A stretch of DNA of 64,000 nt from Apostichopus californicus (Eukaryota; Echinodermata; Holothuroidea; Aspidochirotida; Stichopodidae): assembly GCA_020650975.1 (NCBI GenBank), contig JAIPMN010000253.1:1-64000 (forward strand), written 5' to 3'. The notes under the pieces were generated by a model. The model saw only the letters and a list, made by a program, of their open reading frames with translations. It did no database searches and was not told where the DNA came from. The position numbers and the translations under genes were made by a program. This document shows, one piece after another, positions 37,440 through 50,600 of this stretch (position 1 is the first letter of the stretch; each line of letters starts with the position of its first letter).

Positions 37440-37625
37440 AAAAACAACAAACCGCACCAGGTATGTAGACCGTCAGATTCTTTATATCATAAGGTTATCA
37501 TAGTTGTAGATCAGTTTAGTCTTTTTAGGAGTTGCAACTGCATGTCCTGAAAAAAATAACGTTAACTTGTTACGGTACGGACGACCGCTACTAAGGACGC
37601 TATCATTGAACGTTACGTGGGGCAA
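37440..37625 (-). promoter_or_regulatory. CpG-clustered segment, possible promoter or non-coding first exon of the coiled-coil gene
   Basis: Seven to eight CpG dinucleotides fall within 37559-37618, in DNA where CpG is otherwise sparse. On the minus strand this is followed by a strong acceptor-like TTTTTTTCAG near 37550. It lies about 4 kb upstream of the first coding exon of the coiled-coil gene, whose 5' UTR begins at a splice acceptor and so needs an upstream exon. Purely positional evidence. Confidence 0.2.
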
Positions 37626-40600
37626 ACAGAAGTTGGTCTTTAACTTTGATCGCACCAAATAAAAAAAGGGGTTATGATGTGTATTGTGACATCATTACGA
37701 AGTGTATTTTGTTCACAGTACATCTTTATTTCTACTTAGCTACATCATCAACATATTAAGACCAATAAAATTCCACTATGCTGATTTATTAAGCCCTCAG
37801 AGAATTTTTCAAGTTACATTTTCACACATATTTTAGAACCTTCCCCTTCTAAAAGTCCACTGATCAATAACATTGGCAAATGTTTATCGCAAGGGTTCAG
37901 CATAGGCAGGCTGTTATAGGGAAATTTTATCTCACTGAGCAGATTAGAACTTCGGCGTTTCGGTTCATTGTACAAATGATTGGTTGACAATATGGCCATT
38001 TATGTGGCATGAATTGTAAACTGTTGACACACACGTCTACAAGATAAACAAGATCAATCCGAACAACAGATCGTATGGTTAAATCTAAAATGAAGTTGTA
38101 TAAGCCTGATACTTGTGACTGACATTGATGACAGAGGGAGTCAAATTAACAGGGTAGAAGCAAAATATTGCCATTGATAAGAGAGATCTGAAGGCAATTA
38201 GTACACGCTGAATAACTAGTTTCAAACACATGCACTTGAGGTAAAAAAAGCAACACCAACAGTTTGTCTCAAAGATATATTCAGTGAAATGCATGTTTTG
38301 CTAAGTAAATGTGTTGGTCTTTCTAGCTGCTGTTTGGAACCACAAATAAAGATGACCTTTGCTTATATATTTAAGATAGCCTTCAGATAATGTTCAGAGG
38401 GATATTCCAGCAATTGCAACCCTAAGCCCATCCCACCCCATCCAATCTCAAGCCTGCAGGTTCATGTAGTCTTGGTGTGTTAACAAATAGGGCAAACTCT
38501 GGATCTTCCTTCGTTAAAATAGTCTTGTTTTGAATTCATGCAGTCACAGTAACTTGCCTGCATGCAGTGCAGTGGTTGGTAATGAAATCAAAGCCACATT
38601 GACAGGCTCATTAGAAGCATAATTACTGCATTGATTGAATCATTCGACTTCTGGTTTTCTTCGAGGGAGGGGAAGGGGTGGGAGGAAGGGACTGGCAGGA
38701 AGGAGCAGGGAGAAAGGGGCAGAGAGGGAGGAGTGAAGGGATCCATGTACCCATTTCCCTTATCTCCCCTCCATCGCCCCTAGACAGTTATCCATCACCA
38801 CTGAAGTAAATAGCTTGAACAGAGTCCACACAATGACCAAACAGGCGTGTCTGCTGTAATGAAATATGTTTTATTGGACTAAATGACATAGACAAGAATT
38901 TACAATGGACAACAAAGTTACAGTGGAAACTCTGAATACTAACTAGCAATGATGATATAATTAATAACAACACTCATACAATAGGAATGCAGGGATCATC
39001 AACATTACATGTATAAAGCCATAAAACATAGAATAGCAATACACTATTACTACTACAATTAATACAGTTTGTAGTGTATGGGATAACATTTCTTTGTGAA
39101 GTTTTATATACTACCTCTGTATGCCATAAACACTTTAACGTGACTCTTCTCTGACGCAATGAGTATGGAAGTAAGACAGTCTGTACTTAGTGGCACATAG
39201 GACCCCCAACAACATAATTATCATCAATAACATATACGTACAAGATATTGCTTATGGGTTGTTTTTTCCTAAAATCCTTGACAAGCATATTATACGTGAC
39301 TGCATGCTTCTAAGATCTGTTTAGTTCGAAAGACTCTTCTTAGCACCTTGTATCAATACTGTGATAATAAAACAGGCATAACTATGCCATAAAATTAACC
39401 CCCACAAATTCATATGGCCAATACATATTACTACACATGCTCTAATGAAGATTAAATTATAATAACTGCCCAAATATGGTACAGCAAATGTTCTAATGAC
39501 AACAAGAAACCAATTTCTAACTGGTGTGTCAGTTCTCATCGTTTACACAATTACCCATTCATTTCAATATTTGTTGCTCTGAGAAAGACAGATGTTGTAA
39601 AGTACTCAGGAAGTGTTAAGTAACCTGCAATTATCTACATAGTAGGCCAAGCAGTAGTTTGGTGGTATATTAAAGCAAACAATTAACTTCTGCTAATCAA
39701 ATGCAATTCCACATCAAGGTCTACATTCTTAATGATAACAACTTTTCCAGTCCTTTAGTTCTACATGCAAATGAGTCCTAGACACACCTCCTATGAAAGG
39801 CTGAACTAACATGTAAACAATAGATCAAGAATAGTTTGACATAGATTCAGACAGCGTAAGATACAGTAATTACCATTCATCTTATTTCGATACACTGAAA
39901 TCTAGAAACACCATATGAGCTGAAGAAAAACCTGCAGTTTTTACATGTCAAAGCCTTACATGAGAACATTCCCAATCAAGAATTGTCTGTTACACTACAA
40001 CTTCTTCTTCTTTTTGACCTGGCAACAAATTACAGCTATTACATTCATACTTGTCTTCACTTAACTATCATATCATAAGTATTAATATATGTTGCAAACT
40101 AACAGAAGTATTAATATATGTAGCAAACTAACAGATTTCAACATGTTTTGTGATCAATGGGCTGATCAGCAAGGCATACCATTCATTGCTAACAATTTGG
40201 AAACATTACGTTTCACACCCAAGGTTGCAATTACTTCTCGGTACTTGAAGCCCCTGGATTTAACATCCCAACCCTCGCCCCCCCCCCCACACCTCTGATT
40301 TCTTTCTTTCCTTCCTCCCCTCCTCCTCCTCCTAAACCACACAAACTGGCAGTGAGAACACTGTAGAAGCATTTAGGGCCATTGAGGTAAATGTAAAACA
40401 TGCTTCCAAGAAAAGACTAGGATTAGGTAATGATCCTACTAGTAGTCACATTCTTTGAGGTCCAGTAACATTGGTGACACATTTTATATCATTTTCACAC
40501 ATAATTCCAGTCAAGGTGCCCACAAATTATGAAAGGCATTCCAGGGAACGGTGGGAAGGATACTTATCAATATTATTTACTTTTAAAATGGAATAGCTTT

Positions 40601-43600
40601 ACAAAAATAAAATGACAAAATGTGAACATTTATATCTCCATAATAGTGTAAATAGATTTAAAAAAACAAAAACAGAGAGAAACAAGAACTCCATGACATT
40701 TGTTAAAGTAGAAATCTTGATCAAGTTAACTTTCGGTCGACCACAAAATGGATCACATCAATCTCTGTTGTTTTGAAAATAAAACTTGACCTGAAATTAA
40801 TATTGAACTATCTGGAATAAATTACTGCATCTACAGGTTCATCATTGACACAGATCCTCAGTTTAATATTCCTTGAAATGACACAATCTAACTGACATCT
40901 TCAGAGTGTAGAAACTTGTAATCAGCAATTCAGCTTAAAGGAAACCAGTTGTGTGGCTCACTGCTGCTATTATATATAACCATGCCAATAGGTGCATTTG
41001 CCTAAACACTGTAAATAATGCAATGTCCAAAAAAAAAAATGAACTATTTCTTCCAACACATAAAAAAGCTGCAATTAGTCGGTCGTTGACCTTGCCTGCC
41101 AATAACAACCTCCACCTGAATCTTATATGCAAATTAGGACAAAACCCATAGGTACGTACATACGCGATGAAAGTAGTGAAGACTTACATGTTAAGTAATG
41201 ATGTTTGTTTTGGTATTAACTGAAAGACTCGTCTCAGCATTGTGACATTTAAAACACAAACTAATTACTGTCTTAATCATCAACACAATTAACAAACTAA
41301 CGAAACTGTTGTACAAATATTTTGAAGTGTAAGGAGATTATACATTTGCCCAAAGAACTAGCTACTTTCAGTAACAAGACACCAAGTAGGTTGGACAAGT
41401 TTTAAGTATAACCTTCTATTTATATAACATTCTTTAAGTATGTTAAATGCTCTCAGATTTATACTTCACTTTCTTTCTTGTTACATCTGGTAACTCATTG
41501 CAATTTACAATCCAAAAATAATAATAATATCAGGAATAGATTAATACCTAATCAGTTGATCTCACTCACTTTTGTTTCATCAAGGGTTTTGTACTCCTAG
41601 GTTCAATATCAAAATGTTCTGCATATTTTGGAAATATTATTATTAACCAGACACAAAGCTGGCAAAGTAATAGCCTGTACAGCAGGAAAAACAGAAGGTA
41701 ACTGGCACAGATCACCAAATGAAGTTTGTGTGGTATTTGGATCTGGTGTTTCACTCATTCCCCGGAGAAATGAAGTACAAGGTACAAATGTCATCACTAC
41801 TTTCAAAATATACTGGTAACAGGTTCTTCAATCATGTTTTATTCTCTTCAGATGTGAAGCACTTGTTTAAGAACTTTAACTTTATGCTTTTAACCAGAAG
41901 ATTGACTTAACTAGAAGATTACAACTTAACATTTTAACCACCAGTTTCACTTCTTGTTTTTATTACTGCAGCAGTTTGATGGGGGAGGGGGGTTCGTGTA
42001 AGGAACAGCTTCTCTCAGTGGTAAGGGTTCCATTTTGTACCAAACATGAGTGAAACATTTGTCTTTTACTTCAGACCAATTTCATTGTGCACTATAAACT
42101 GTACACTTACAACAATAAACAAACACAATCATAGAACAAGAATGAAATATTGTTTAAAATAAAGTATGTACACTAAAATCATTTTATGTATTCTTTTTAA
42201 ATCTATAATAAATTGGATTCCATTCCTACCATAGTGTGACCTCTTTCTTACTATGATTATCAATCTATTTCATTCTGCCTCACTCTATAAGTCACTCCCA
42301 TCAGGGAATTTCTTTTATAAGTTGTTGAACATAGAAAGACCACTGTTTACAATCCACATTGTATTTCCATACAAATTATTGAAAACACAGACCCTTTAAT
42401 CATCAGTCATATCCTTATTGAAAACACAGACCCTTTAATCATCAGTCTTTATCAATACCTGGTTTTATTTGACAATTTCCTAGATTTGAGTGGACTCTTG
42501 ATATGCCTTTGCTAATACACCCAATCCAGATATGTTTGGAACTTGTGTGTGTCAGAGTGAACTTAAGGCATTATGTCCACAGGAAGTATAAAGTGTTACT
42601 TTCAAAACTGCTGCTACCTAATATTCACTACCCTGTAAACAACTAAACAAACACTTCTTAATGTGTTCATAAAGTTCACCGCATGCAAGTTACTACTCTA
42701 CATATGCTGAGTACCTGTACATACTGCTATATGGTAGATTCCTTCCATACAAAACATTCGAATGAAAAGAGATCCTGTTTCAAAACTACAAACACAAAAA
42801 AAAAACCAGGCATTTTACAACCTTTTACTTACACCCACTAGAATGAAAGAGGACTTAAACTTAACTCATTGTCATTGGAAATTAATGAATTCCACAAACT
42901 GTTACAATTACAACACTGTAATAGTTTTAACTCTCTTTACAAAAATAAAGCTGTCTATTCAACATATTAATATTATAAGTTTGTGGCGAGTAACTCACAC
43001 ACAATATTAACCCGTGGTTACTATACAAGTCGTTCACCCTTACAGCTGTGAATTGTCTGCTGGCCAATAGCTTCCCTCAGATTAGTTCCTTGTTCAGTAA
43101 ACTGTGATATTTACGTCTATGACATGTTACCATGTACAGTCCTTCACCATCTCCATCGAAGTAAACAATAGAGCCAACTGGGTCTCATCAGGTAAATGGG
43201 GAAACAGAGTTGGCCATTTGGAATATTAATTTTCCTCTCCCTACTACCAGCATGTCAACAATTTCTTTCAGAGCATAGCCGTTGGTTATCATGTGGTCTG
43301 TCACATGGTAATTACATCATTGTTCCGTTTGGAACGAAAACTGTAAAGGATATGTGTCCATTGTGACAGTGAAGTTACAACCGTTGGCAATCTATCAGTA
43401 AATGAGGCAAACAATTCTGTACAACTAAACAAATTCAAATTAACAACAAAATTACCAGACTGGATGCACTGTGTTTGAGAAATTGAACACATGTGAACCT
43501 CCTATAAGATGAAGTATGTACATTTGTCTTTTTACATAAGGAATGTTCAAATTGCATGAAATCTAAAAGATAGCATTTTTTTTTATATTCTTATTTATTA

Positions 43601-46600
43601 CCTAAACTATAGCAAAGTTACTAATGTGAGAAGAACATGTTAACGTTTGAATGTTAGATAATAATTATGATGTGAATAGCAACAAGGCTACAGGCAGGGG
43701 CTGACTAAATAATTGCAAATATCACAACTATCGACAAATAAAGATAATAGATACAATCTAATGTCAAAACTTTGAAAATATTAATTATGTAAAGTTTGAT
43801 GACATTCTAAAATAACCCAAACTAATAAGCAAGATGAATTTTTCCTTTTTTTTTTTGCCCACAAAAAATGGATTACAAACCAATTTGCCCTATACAGGAT
43901 GGATGTATACCTGACAAACTCAACTTTGTTATGTTAATGTAATATTGTTAATTGACATTCCATAATAAAACAATTGAATGTAGATTGAACATTCTGATTT
44001 TGAGTCAACTGGATTCATGTTCTGTTTCTGGTTACAAATTGACTTGGTATGAATATTATCTTTCTTTTTTCTTGACTAGTCAAAATATAATTTCATCTTT
44101 ATCCTTTGAAAATTTCATAAGGAACAATGTTCATTTTTATATGGCATTTAGCACCACAGACATTCACTGATAATCAGATCTGGTCTGTATCAAACTCTGT
44201 GGGATGAAACTCTAAAAACTTTAGCAATCAATTAACTTGATTATCACACACACATATCACAAAGGCTTACAACATGTTTCAATACACTTCTGTGAATTCA
44301 TCCTCAATACAAGATGTTACTTTGTTTTGCCTTATCAGGGATGCAAACTCAAGTTTGAAATGTTACATAATTCCATGCAACTTCTCCAACCTCTAACTTC
44401 TTCATTCATGTGCTACAGAAATATGGGGGGGGAAATAACTTTGGAAAAATTTTAGCGACAAAGTTATTAATTATTATATTTCTCTGAAGCATTACAATCT
44501 ACTTTATTATCATATTAATATTACTGTGAAGAGCTTCTAGCAGTTGCAAGAACTCTTAACTTTAGTTAAACCTGAAGCCAGAAAATTGCTGCTTCAAAGT
44601 TGGCAGTGAGAGCACATTAAGTAACAGTACAGCAAAATAATTCAATTATATTGTTGCCAAAGTTGTAGAATTTAAAATTTCTTAAGCACCTTCTAATTTC
44701 CACTTCCTTTAATGAGAGAATAAACAACGATATGTGTCTAACCACGACTGTCCTTTTTCTTAACATCGATTTAAATTCCGTCAAAGTTTGGCAATAACCA
44801 AGGTCTCTAAACAGGCTATAACTTCAGATTTAAGAGATACAGTCAAACTGTGGATAGTTATAACAGGACAACATAGTCACACGATTATTAACACATCATT
44901 TTCTTATAAAGTCATCATGTACCTGACACGCAGAACCCAACATATCAGAACAAACAGTTACTTTGTATCTCCCGACATGCAATTTAATTAACATCAATTT
45001 AATTAACATCAGCTCGACCAAAATTTAATATCCTCCCACAGTTACAAAGGTGCCAAACATCTCTCTTGCCTCAATTATCTTTGGCTGTCTGTTTGAAGTA
45101 TGAAAAAGAAACCGTGCATAAAGAATTGCAACCAACTGTTGATTACAGAATGAGAGCAGCACTGAAAGATTACCTGATCACTCTAGACACCACTGGAATA
45201 GAGTCAGGGTACTATGGTTGTGAGGAGACAGGTAAGTGAGAACCACACATTGGTTTTATCCTCACTTTCCAAATGATGACAAGTTTTCTGAAGTTTTCAT
45301 AAGACCCAAGTTCTAATAAAACTAATGTATCTTTGACTTGAGATCTCTTTTGTGAGAAATATTATTAAGCAAATAAGTCAACTTTTTTTTTTCATTTTCA
45401 GAGTATAGTATTTGTGAGAGTATAGTAACATATAGTAATGTGTCCATCGTACTTGCTTCAATTGTTATACAAACTCGCAAGATGTACGTCATTGACATGG
45501 ATTTGGTACTGTCATGGATGTGCATTCTAGTTACAATGATTCTTGAAGATTCCTGCTTAACTACATATAGAGTTGCTGACTATCAAAATGCCATCTAACA
45601 ACTGAAGTAACATTGAGAGCGGACTAATTCAGTCTGGCTTCATGATTGCTAGGAGACACGAACTCGCAATAACAGATCAGTTTTAGAATCAAATTAAAAC
45701 ATGATACTTATTTTCAGACATGCCATTCATTAGGCAAGGAACAAAGAATTATAATAGGCGCACCAGGACAAATGCAATGCAGGAAGATCAGCCCTTTATT
45801 TTTTTCTGTTTTTTGTTTTGAATATGTCAAATCACCCATGTCTGTTAAAACACATACCAATATTTTGTGTTTTGCAGTAATGAATGCTTGAATATGTCAA
45901 AAGGCCACTATCAAAAATGGCAAATTAACGATAAGTTTTTGAAGTTTGTTATGTCTAAAGGATGCAGCAAATACACATTTGTAGTACCTTGATGAGGTGA
46001 TGGTATGAGGGGAAACACTCAAACTTCATCATTAATTCTCACCTTCTGTCCTTTTAAGTAAATATTGACACAGAGGAAATCCATTTTGACATTTTTGTTT
46101 ACCTCCACATTTAGTCTTGAAAACTGAAATGAATTGCACGCTTCAAGAATAAGCACATTACCAATCTTAAGAGTATGTGTGCCATGTCACCGTACAAAAT
46201 TAAACTTAAAAAATTACACTAGTTTTACAAGATGATAGAAATAATTTCATTCAGTTTTTAGTTATAGGTAGAGCCAGTATAGCCCTAGTACTTAATGCAC
46301 ATCTACCAGTTTGATAACAAATTGTCACGTTACACTTATTATTTCTGATGAAGTAGTTGATAGAACAATTAATCTGATCTTGTCAGTTATTTCCTTATCT
46401 TGCTACTAGTATCAACTGGGTTATCTATCACCCACATCACTTACACAAATTAGACATAACATTTACAAACGAACCAACCTATATACACGGATAATTCCTG
46501 GGAGATCTCTGGTAGATATGCAGGTGTATTTTTGGAAAAGGCTTCCAGTGATACTAGGCATGCAAGCAAAAGTAAGATATTTCAAGAACAACTTTGTGAG

Positions 46601-47420
46601 TGATATTCAAAAACCGGTGGAGGAAGGTGTCAATATAAAATGTCACATTTAATCCAGATAAAGCTTACACAAAATCTGGGTTCTGGCTGACATCTTTAAA
46701 TATTTTTAACACAGTATATACAATTTGATTACACATATTTTGACATACGTGGCAGTGATCTCTAAGAACTGGTAGATACTCTTCGTACAAGCTCGCGCAA
46801 ACCTTTTTAAACACATTCACACACACATTCAGTACTCCCATTGTCTATGAGTTTGTCACTAGTGAGTAGTTTATTGAAATTGTAAAACAAATATGGAATA
46901 TCAAACCACTCTTTATATAAATTCAAAAATTACTTTCCTCAATTGATGAATTTCACCTCACGACATGAAACTTCATGAAAACAACTTCGCCTTGTGGCAC
47001 ACCAAACTAACATGAATCGACACTTGAATGTAACTATTACTAAACATGCATACATTTCATATATATATATATATGATATGTATGTACATAAATGTGTATA
47101 CTCGATAACATTTATAAACTGAAACTTGACATTAAATTTGATACATGAAGGAAATAACATGCAGCATACAATAATCTGATAGAATAACAGTTCTGCCTGT
47201 GATGCAGCTTTTGTGTATAAACCTGCGGTGCAGTGCGCTTTGACATCATACATATACGCTTAACTATCATGCAAATACAATTTTGTTACTATAATGCCTT
47301 TAGCAGCCGGTTCATTGCATAGAGTCTGTATGTTAAGATCGATGAGGTATTCAAATGGTTCGTGTTGCCATAAAACTGCATCAAAATATATATCTCTCTG
47401 GTCCTTATCCTGCACTCATC

Positions 47421-47426
47421 TTTATT
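47421..47426 (-). promoter_or_regulatory. RIT1: Candidate poly(A) signal of the Rit gene
   Basis: AATAAA on the minus strand about 218 nt after the Rit stop codon at 47646-47644. Other AT-rich hexamers lie further downstream, so longer 3' UTR forms are possible. Confidence 0.4.
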
Positions 47427-47643
47427 GTCCTCAGTGAATCTCGTCCACGTTAACTTTTCGACTCTCTTCTCCCGTTCCTCTGATGAATACATCTGCAGCG
47501 TCCTCTCACGTTCTACCCTCCATCTTCTGCTCCCTATGTACATGAAATAAAAATGCAGCAAAAGCCTTTTTGAAAGTCTACGACATTCTGAAAGTCTACG
47601 TACGCTCGAAGCAAATGGAAATAGTTTGGTCTCTCGTCTTCGA

Positions 47644-50600
47644 TCAAGAAGAACTACTTTTCTTTGGACTAAAGACTTTACGGACAAAGGTATGTATTTT
47701 GGTGGAGGAATCTCTCTTTCTGGACTTTTTCTGTGATGCGAGGAGTTCGGCTCTCTCCTTTCTCCTGATTTCTCGGACCAGTGTGTGAAATACATCGTCC
47801 ACGTAGTGCCTGAGGGCAGCAGAGGTTTCAAAGAATGGACATCCAAACTGTCTCGCTAAGGTCTGTCCGTCTTCCACGGACACCTAGTGAAGAAGCGGAG
47901 GTGAAATCAAAAATGAAATCAAAACGAATGAAATTATGATTAAACCTGGGCCTGTATGTCAGGACTTGTCTTCAGGCCAATCTTGTCTTCAGGCCAATGA
48001 TTGACGGCAAATCCTGCATTAAATGTGTGTCAATTGTCACCTAGCAATCTACAGCTAAACGACTGTGATGTTATCTTGCTAAACATTTCTAGAATATTAA
48101 AAAGTAATTTCAGTGTGATTTCGATCCTCCACATTATACCTACACTGAAGAGAGTTTAAACTTAAACCAAACAGTGGATCACAGTGGGGGAACTTGAGTG
48201 ACCATTATTTGAGAATCTGGCATATTTTCAGTGACGATCATTTTTGGCTAATGTTTGCAAGTTGAAAGATCGATCAGATGTGGTAACAACGGAAGACTTC
48301 TGGACGAAAACCAAACATGGTTTGGTGTGGCTAAGATTCTCAGTTTTGCAAGCACCCACAAAGGAGGCTACATCACCTCCAATACTGCAAGCGGCACTGA
48401 CTAGAACAAAGTCCATATTTGAATGAAACATACACACACCTAACACATACATACATACACACACACATACATACACACATTCATACAGCTAGCACATGTA
48501 TGTGATTGAAAGAAGCATCGAAAGACTATGCAATGAAAACTCTTCACACAGCAAATTAACACATTTTAAAGAACAAATTAAAAACTAGGAACAGGGCAGC
48601 TCGCAGATGCGCTAACGCTTTAGATCGTGGTTCTACACCTGCCTTACCTAACAAGGTAGATGTAAGAAAAAGATGATGATAAACTAAGGTTAGACATTCT
48701 AGGTTATCTTAAATATGGCATGGTGATATAAGTGAGTCAAGTGTAACATTAATAAAAGACACACTCCAGGCATGCCAGCAAACAAACCTCAACCAATTCA
48801 GAGTGGAAACTGTAGATTAATACCTCGATTCACAAATTTGAGTAATTACATCATAACCACAATCACAATTTACATCTGTGATAATTCATCTATAATATGC
48901 TCTCATATCTCGAAATACGGACAATTTAACAGCTAAATGTCAGTGGATTTTGCCATTTGCCAGTAGATAAGGACTGGCAATATTATGCTTGTAGACATCG
49001 AGAATTTAAACACACAGTACTTTGGTTAGCAATCGTCAGCCAATAATCTAAATGATTTCCGTACCTAACATAAGCCCTGCATTACTGTTTATTACCAGCA
49101 AATTATAATTGGGCTGTTCTCATTATATGCATGTAGAGTAACTCTTGTGTGTCATAATTCAGTAGCAATGCCAGTGAGAAATCAATGTTAGCCAGTAGAT
49201 GTTTCAAGGCACTGACATTTTAGCCAGTAGATGTTTCAAGGCACTCACATTTTTTTTAGCAAGTGGCTAAACCTGTGAAACTCTAGGCCGGATTATATTA
49301 CTACCACACTTTCAAATCAGCCTACTTTGCATCCTAGAATGGGGGCCTGAAGTTTTTCTTTGGTACTAGCTATATCAAGATTTAAGAACCAGTTTACTAT
49401 ACTTTTTAAATGAGAAGCCAAAGTTGATAGATTTATAAGCAAAGTGAATCTGATGGGAATAAGTGGAATATGATGATTCAGTTTTCCATTGCATAAAGGC
49501 AGGCAGGCATAAGACAAGCTACTGTATAGTAAACTGAAGACATAGACGGTCATACTTACAACTCTTTGAGAATCTAGATCACACTTGTTGCCAACTAGCA
49601 CAATGGGAAGGTTATCAACAGTCCTGACCCTTTCAATTAAATTCTTAAACTCTGCTGCTTCTTGGAAACTCCTCTTGTCTGTGATGGAATAACAAATGAT
49701 AAAGCCTTCTCCACCTCGCATGTATTGGTCCCTCATAGCAGTAAACTCCGCCTGGGATAAAGAACAAACACACAAATGAACTTCGGAGGTGTCTTTTCGT
49801 TTCTTTCGGGGCAGGTTAGTCATTTTTGCACATCTGTTTGAGCGGATTCAAGTGGATGATAAAACGTACTGGTAAACAGGTGTACACACTGCTGCATGGT
49901 AGGTTTGATAGGAGGAGAAAGTACAGAGGTGACCAACAGAGTGAGTGGGCTGACCAGGTGTAGTGTTAAAACATCAATAATAAGGCTAGTTACAGCAGAG
50001 TGCAGATATTGGGTGGACACATGTACAGGTGGCCAAATCACTTAAACTACCCTATCTACCGGTCTGTGGGTATGGCCGCTGGCTTATCAACAACTACATA
50101 ACTGTGGAGAATACACCTTTAAAGAGCTATTGGCATCAAATCCATCAAGCTATGTGGCATCTAGGTGATCTTCTGAATGTGATATACCCCTCACAGGGAA
50201 GGGGATGGGGGGGTGGGGATGTTTAACATACCTGACCAGCTGTATCCAGGATATCTAAGAGACCCACTTCTCCATCAATGACAGCTTGTTGCTGGTAAGC
50301 ATCCTCTGGAAATAAAACCAAGAATAATTCCATTCCAGTTAATATATTCTCTTTGACAAAGGACAAATCCTACTGCTACATTCATCAAAGTTCTATGTAT
50401 CCTGAAAGGTGATATGTTGAAGGAACATTCTGCAACAGGAACTCTGCAACATGAACTCTGTAACAGGAACTGTCTTCCACCTACATACAGTATAGCCTTT
50501 GTCATAAGCACAAACTTAACACTATTATATTACACTATTATATTACACTATAACTCTAGCATGACATTTGAAACATGGTTGTGCACTAATTAAACTTTGA

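Larger units (their letters stand above)
33432..47420. other. About 14 kb without a recognised protein-coding gene
   Basis: Between the 5' end of the coiled-coil gene and the 3' end of the Rit gene. Contents: the transposon/SINE cluster at 35.38-37.07 kb, a TAGGCCTA-rich patch at 37.1-37.44 kb, a G-rich stretch at 38655-38740, a 29-bp duplication near 40080-40135, a 38-bp-offset duplication of ATTGAAAACACAGACCCTTT at 42378-42447, and short AT/poly(C) tracts. ORFs here are short, AT-biased and unrecognised. Part is probably non-coding first exons and promoter of the coiled-coil gene, and 3' UTR of the Rit gene. Confidence 0.5.

Noticed and set aside
47289-47846. A 185-codon minus-strand ORF overlapping the last Rit exon.
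   Set aside because: It is in a different frame from the Rit exon, which has clear homology; a shadow ORF.
48228-48476. Opposed ORFs with some amino-acid-like composition in Rit intron 4.
   Set aside because: No recognisable family or exon structure; could be a repeat fragment.
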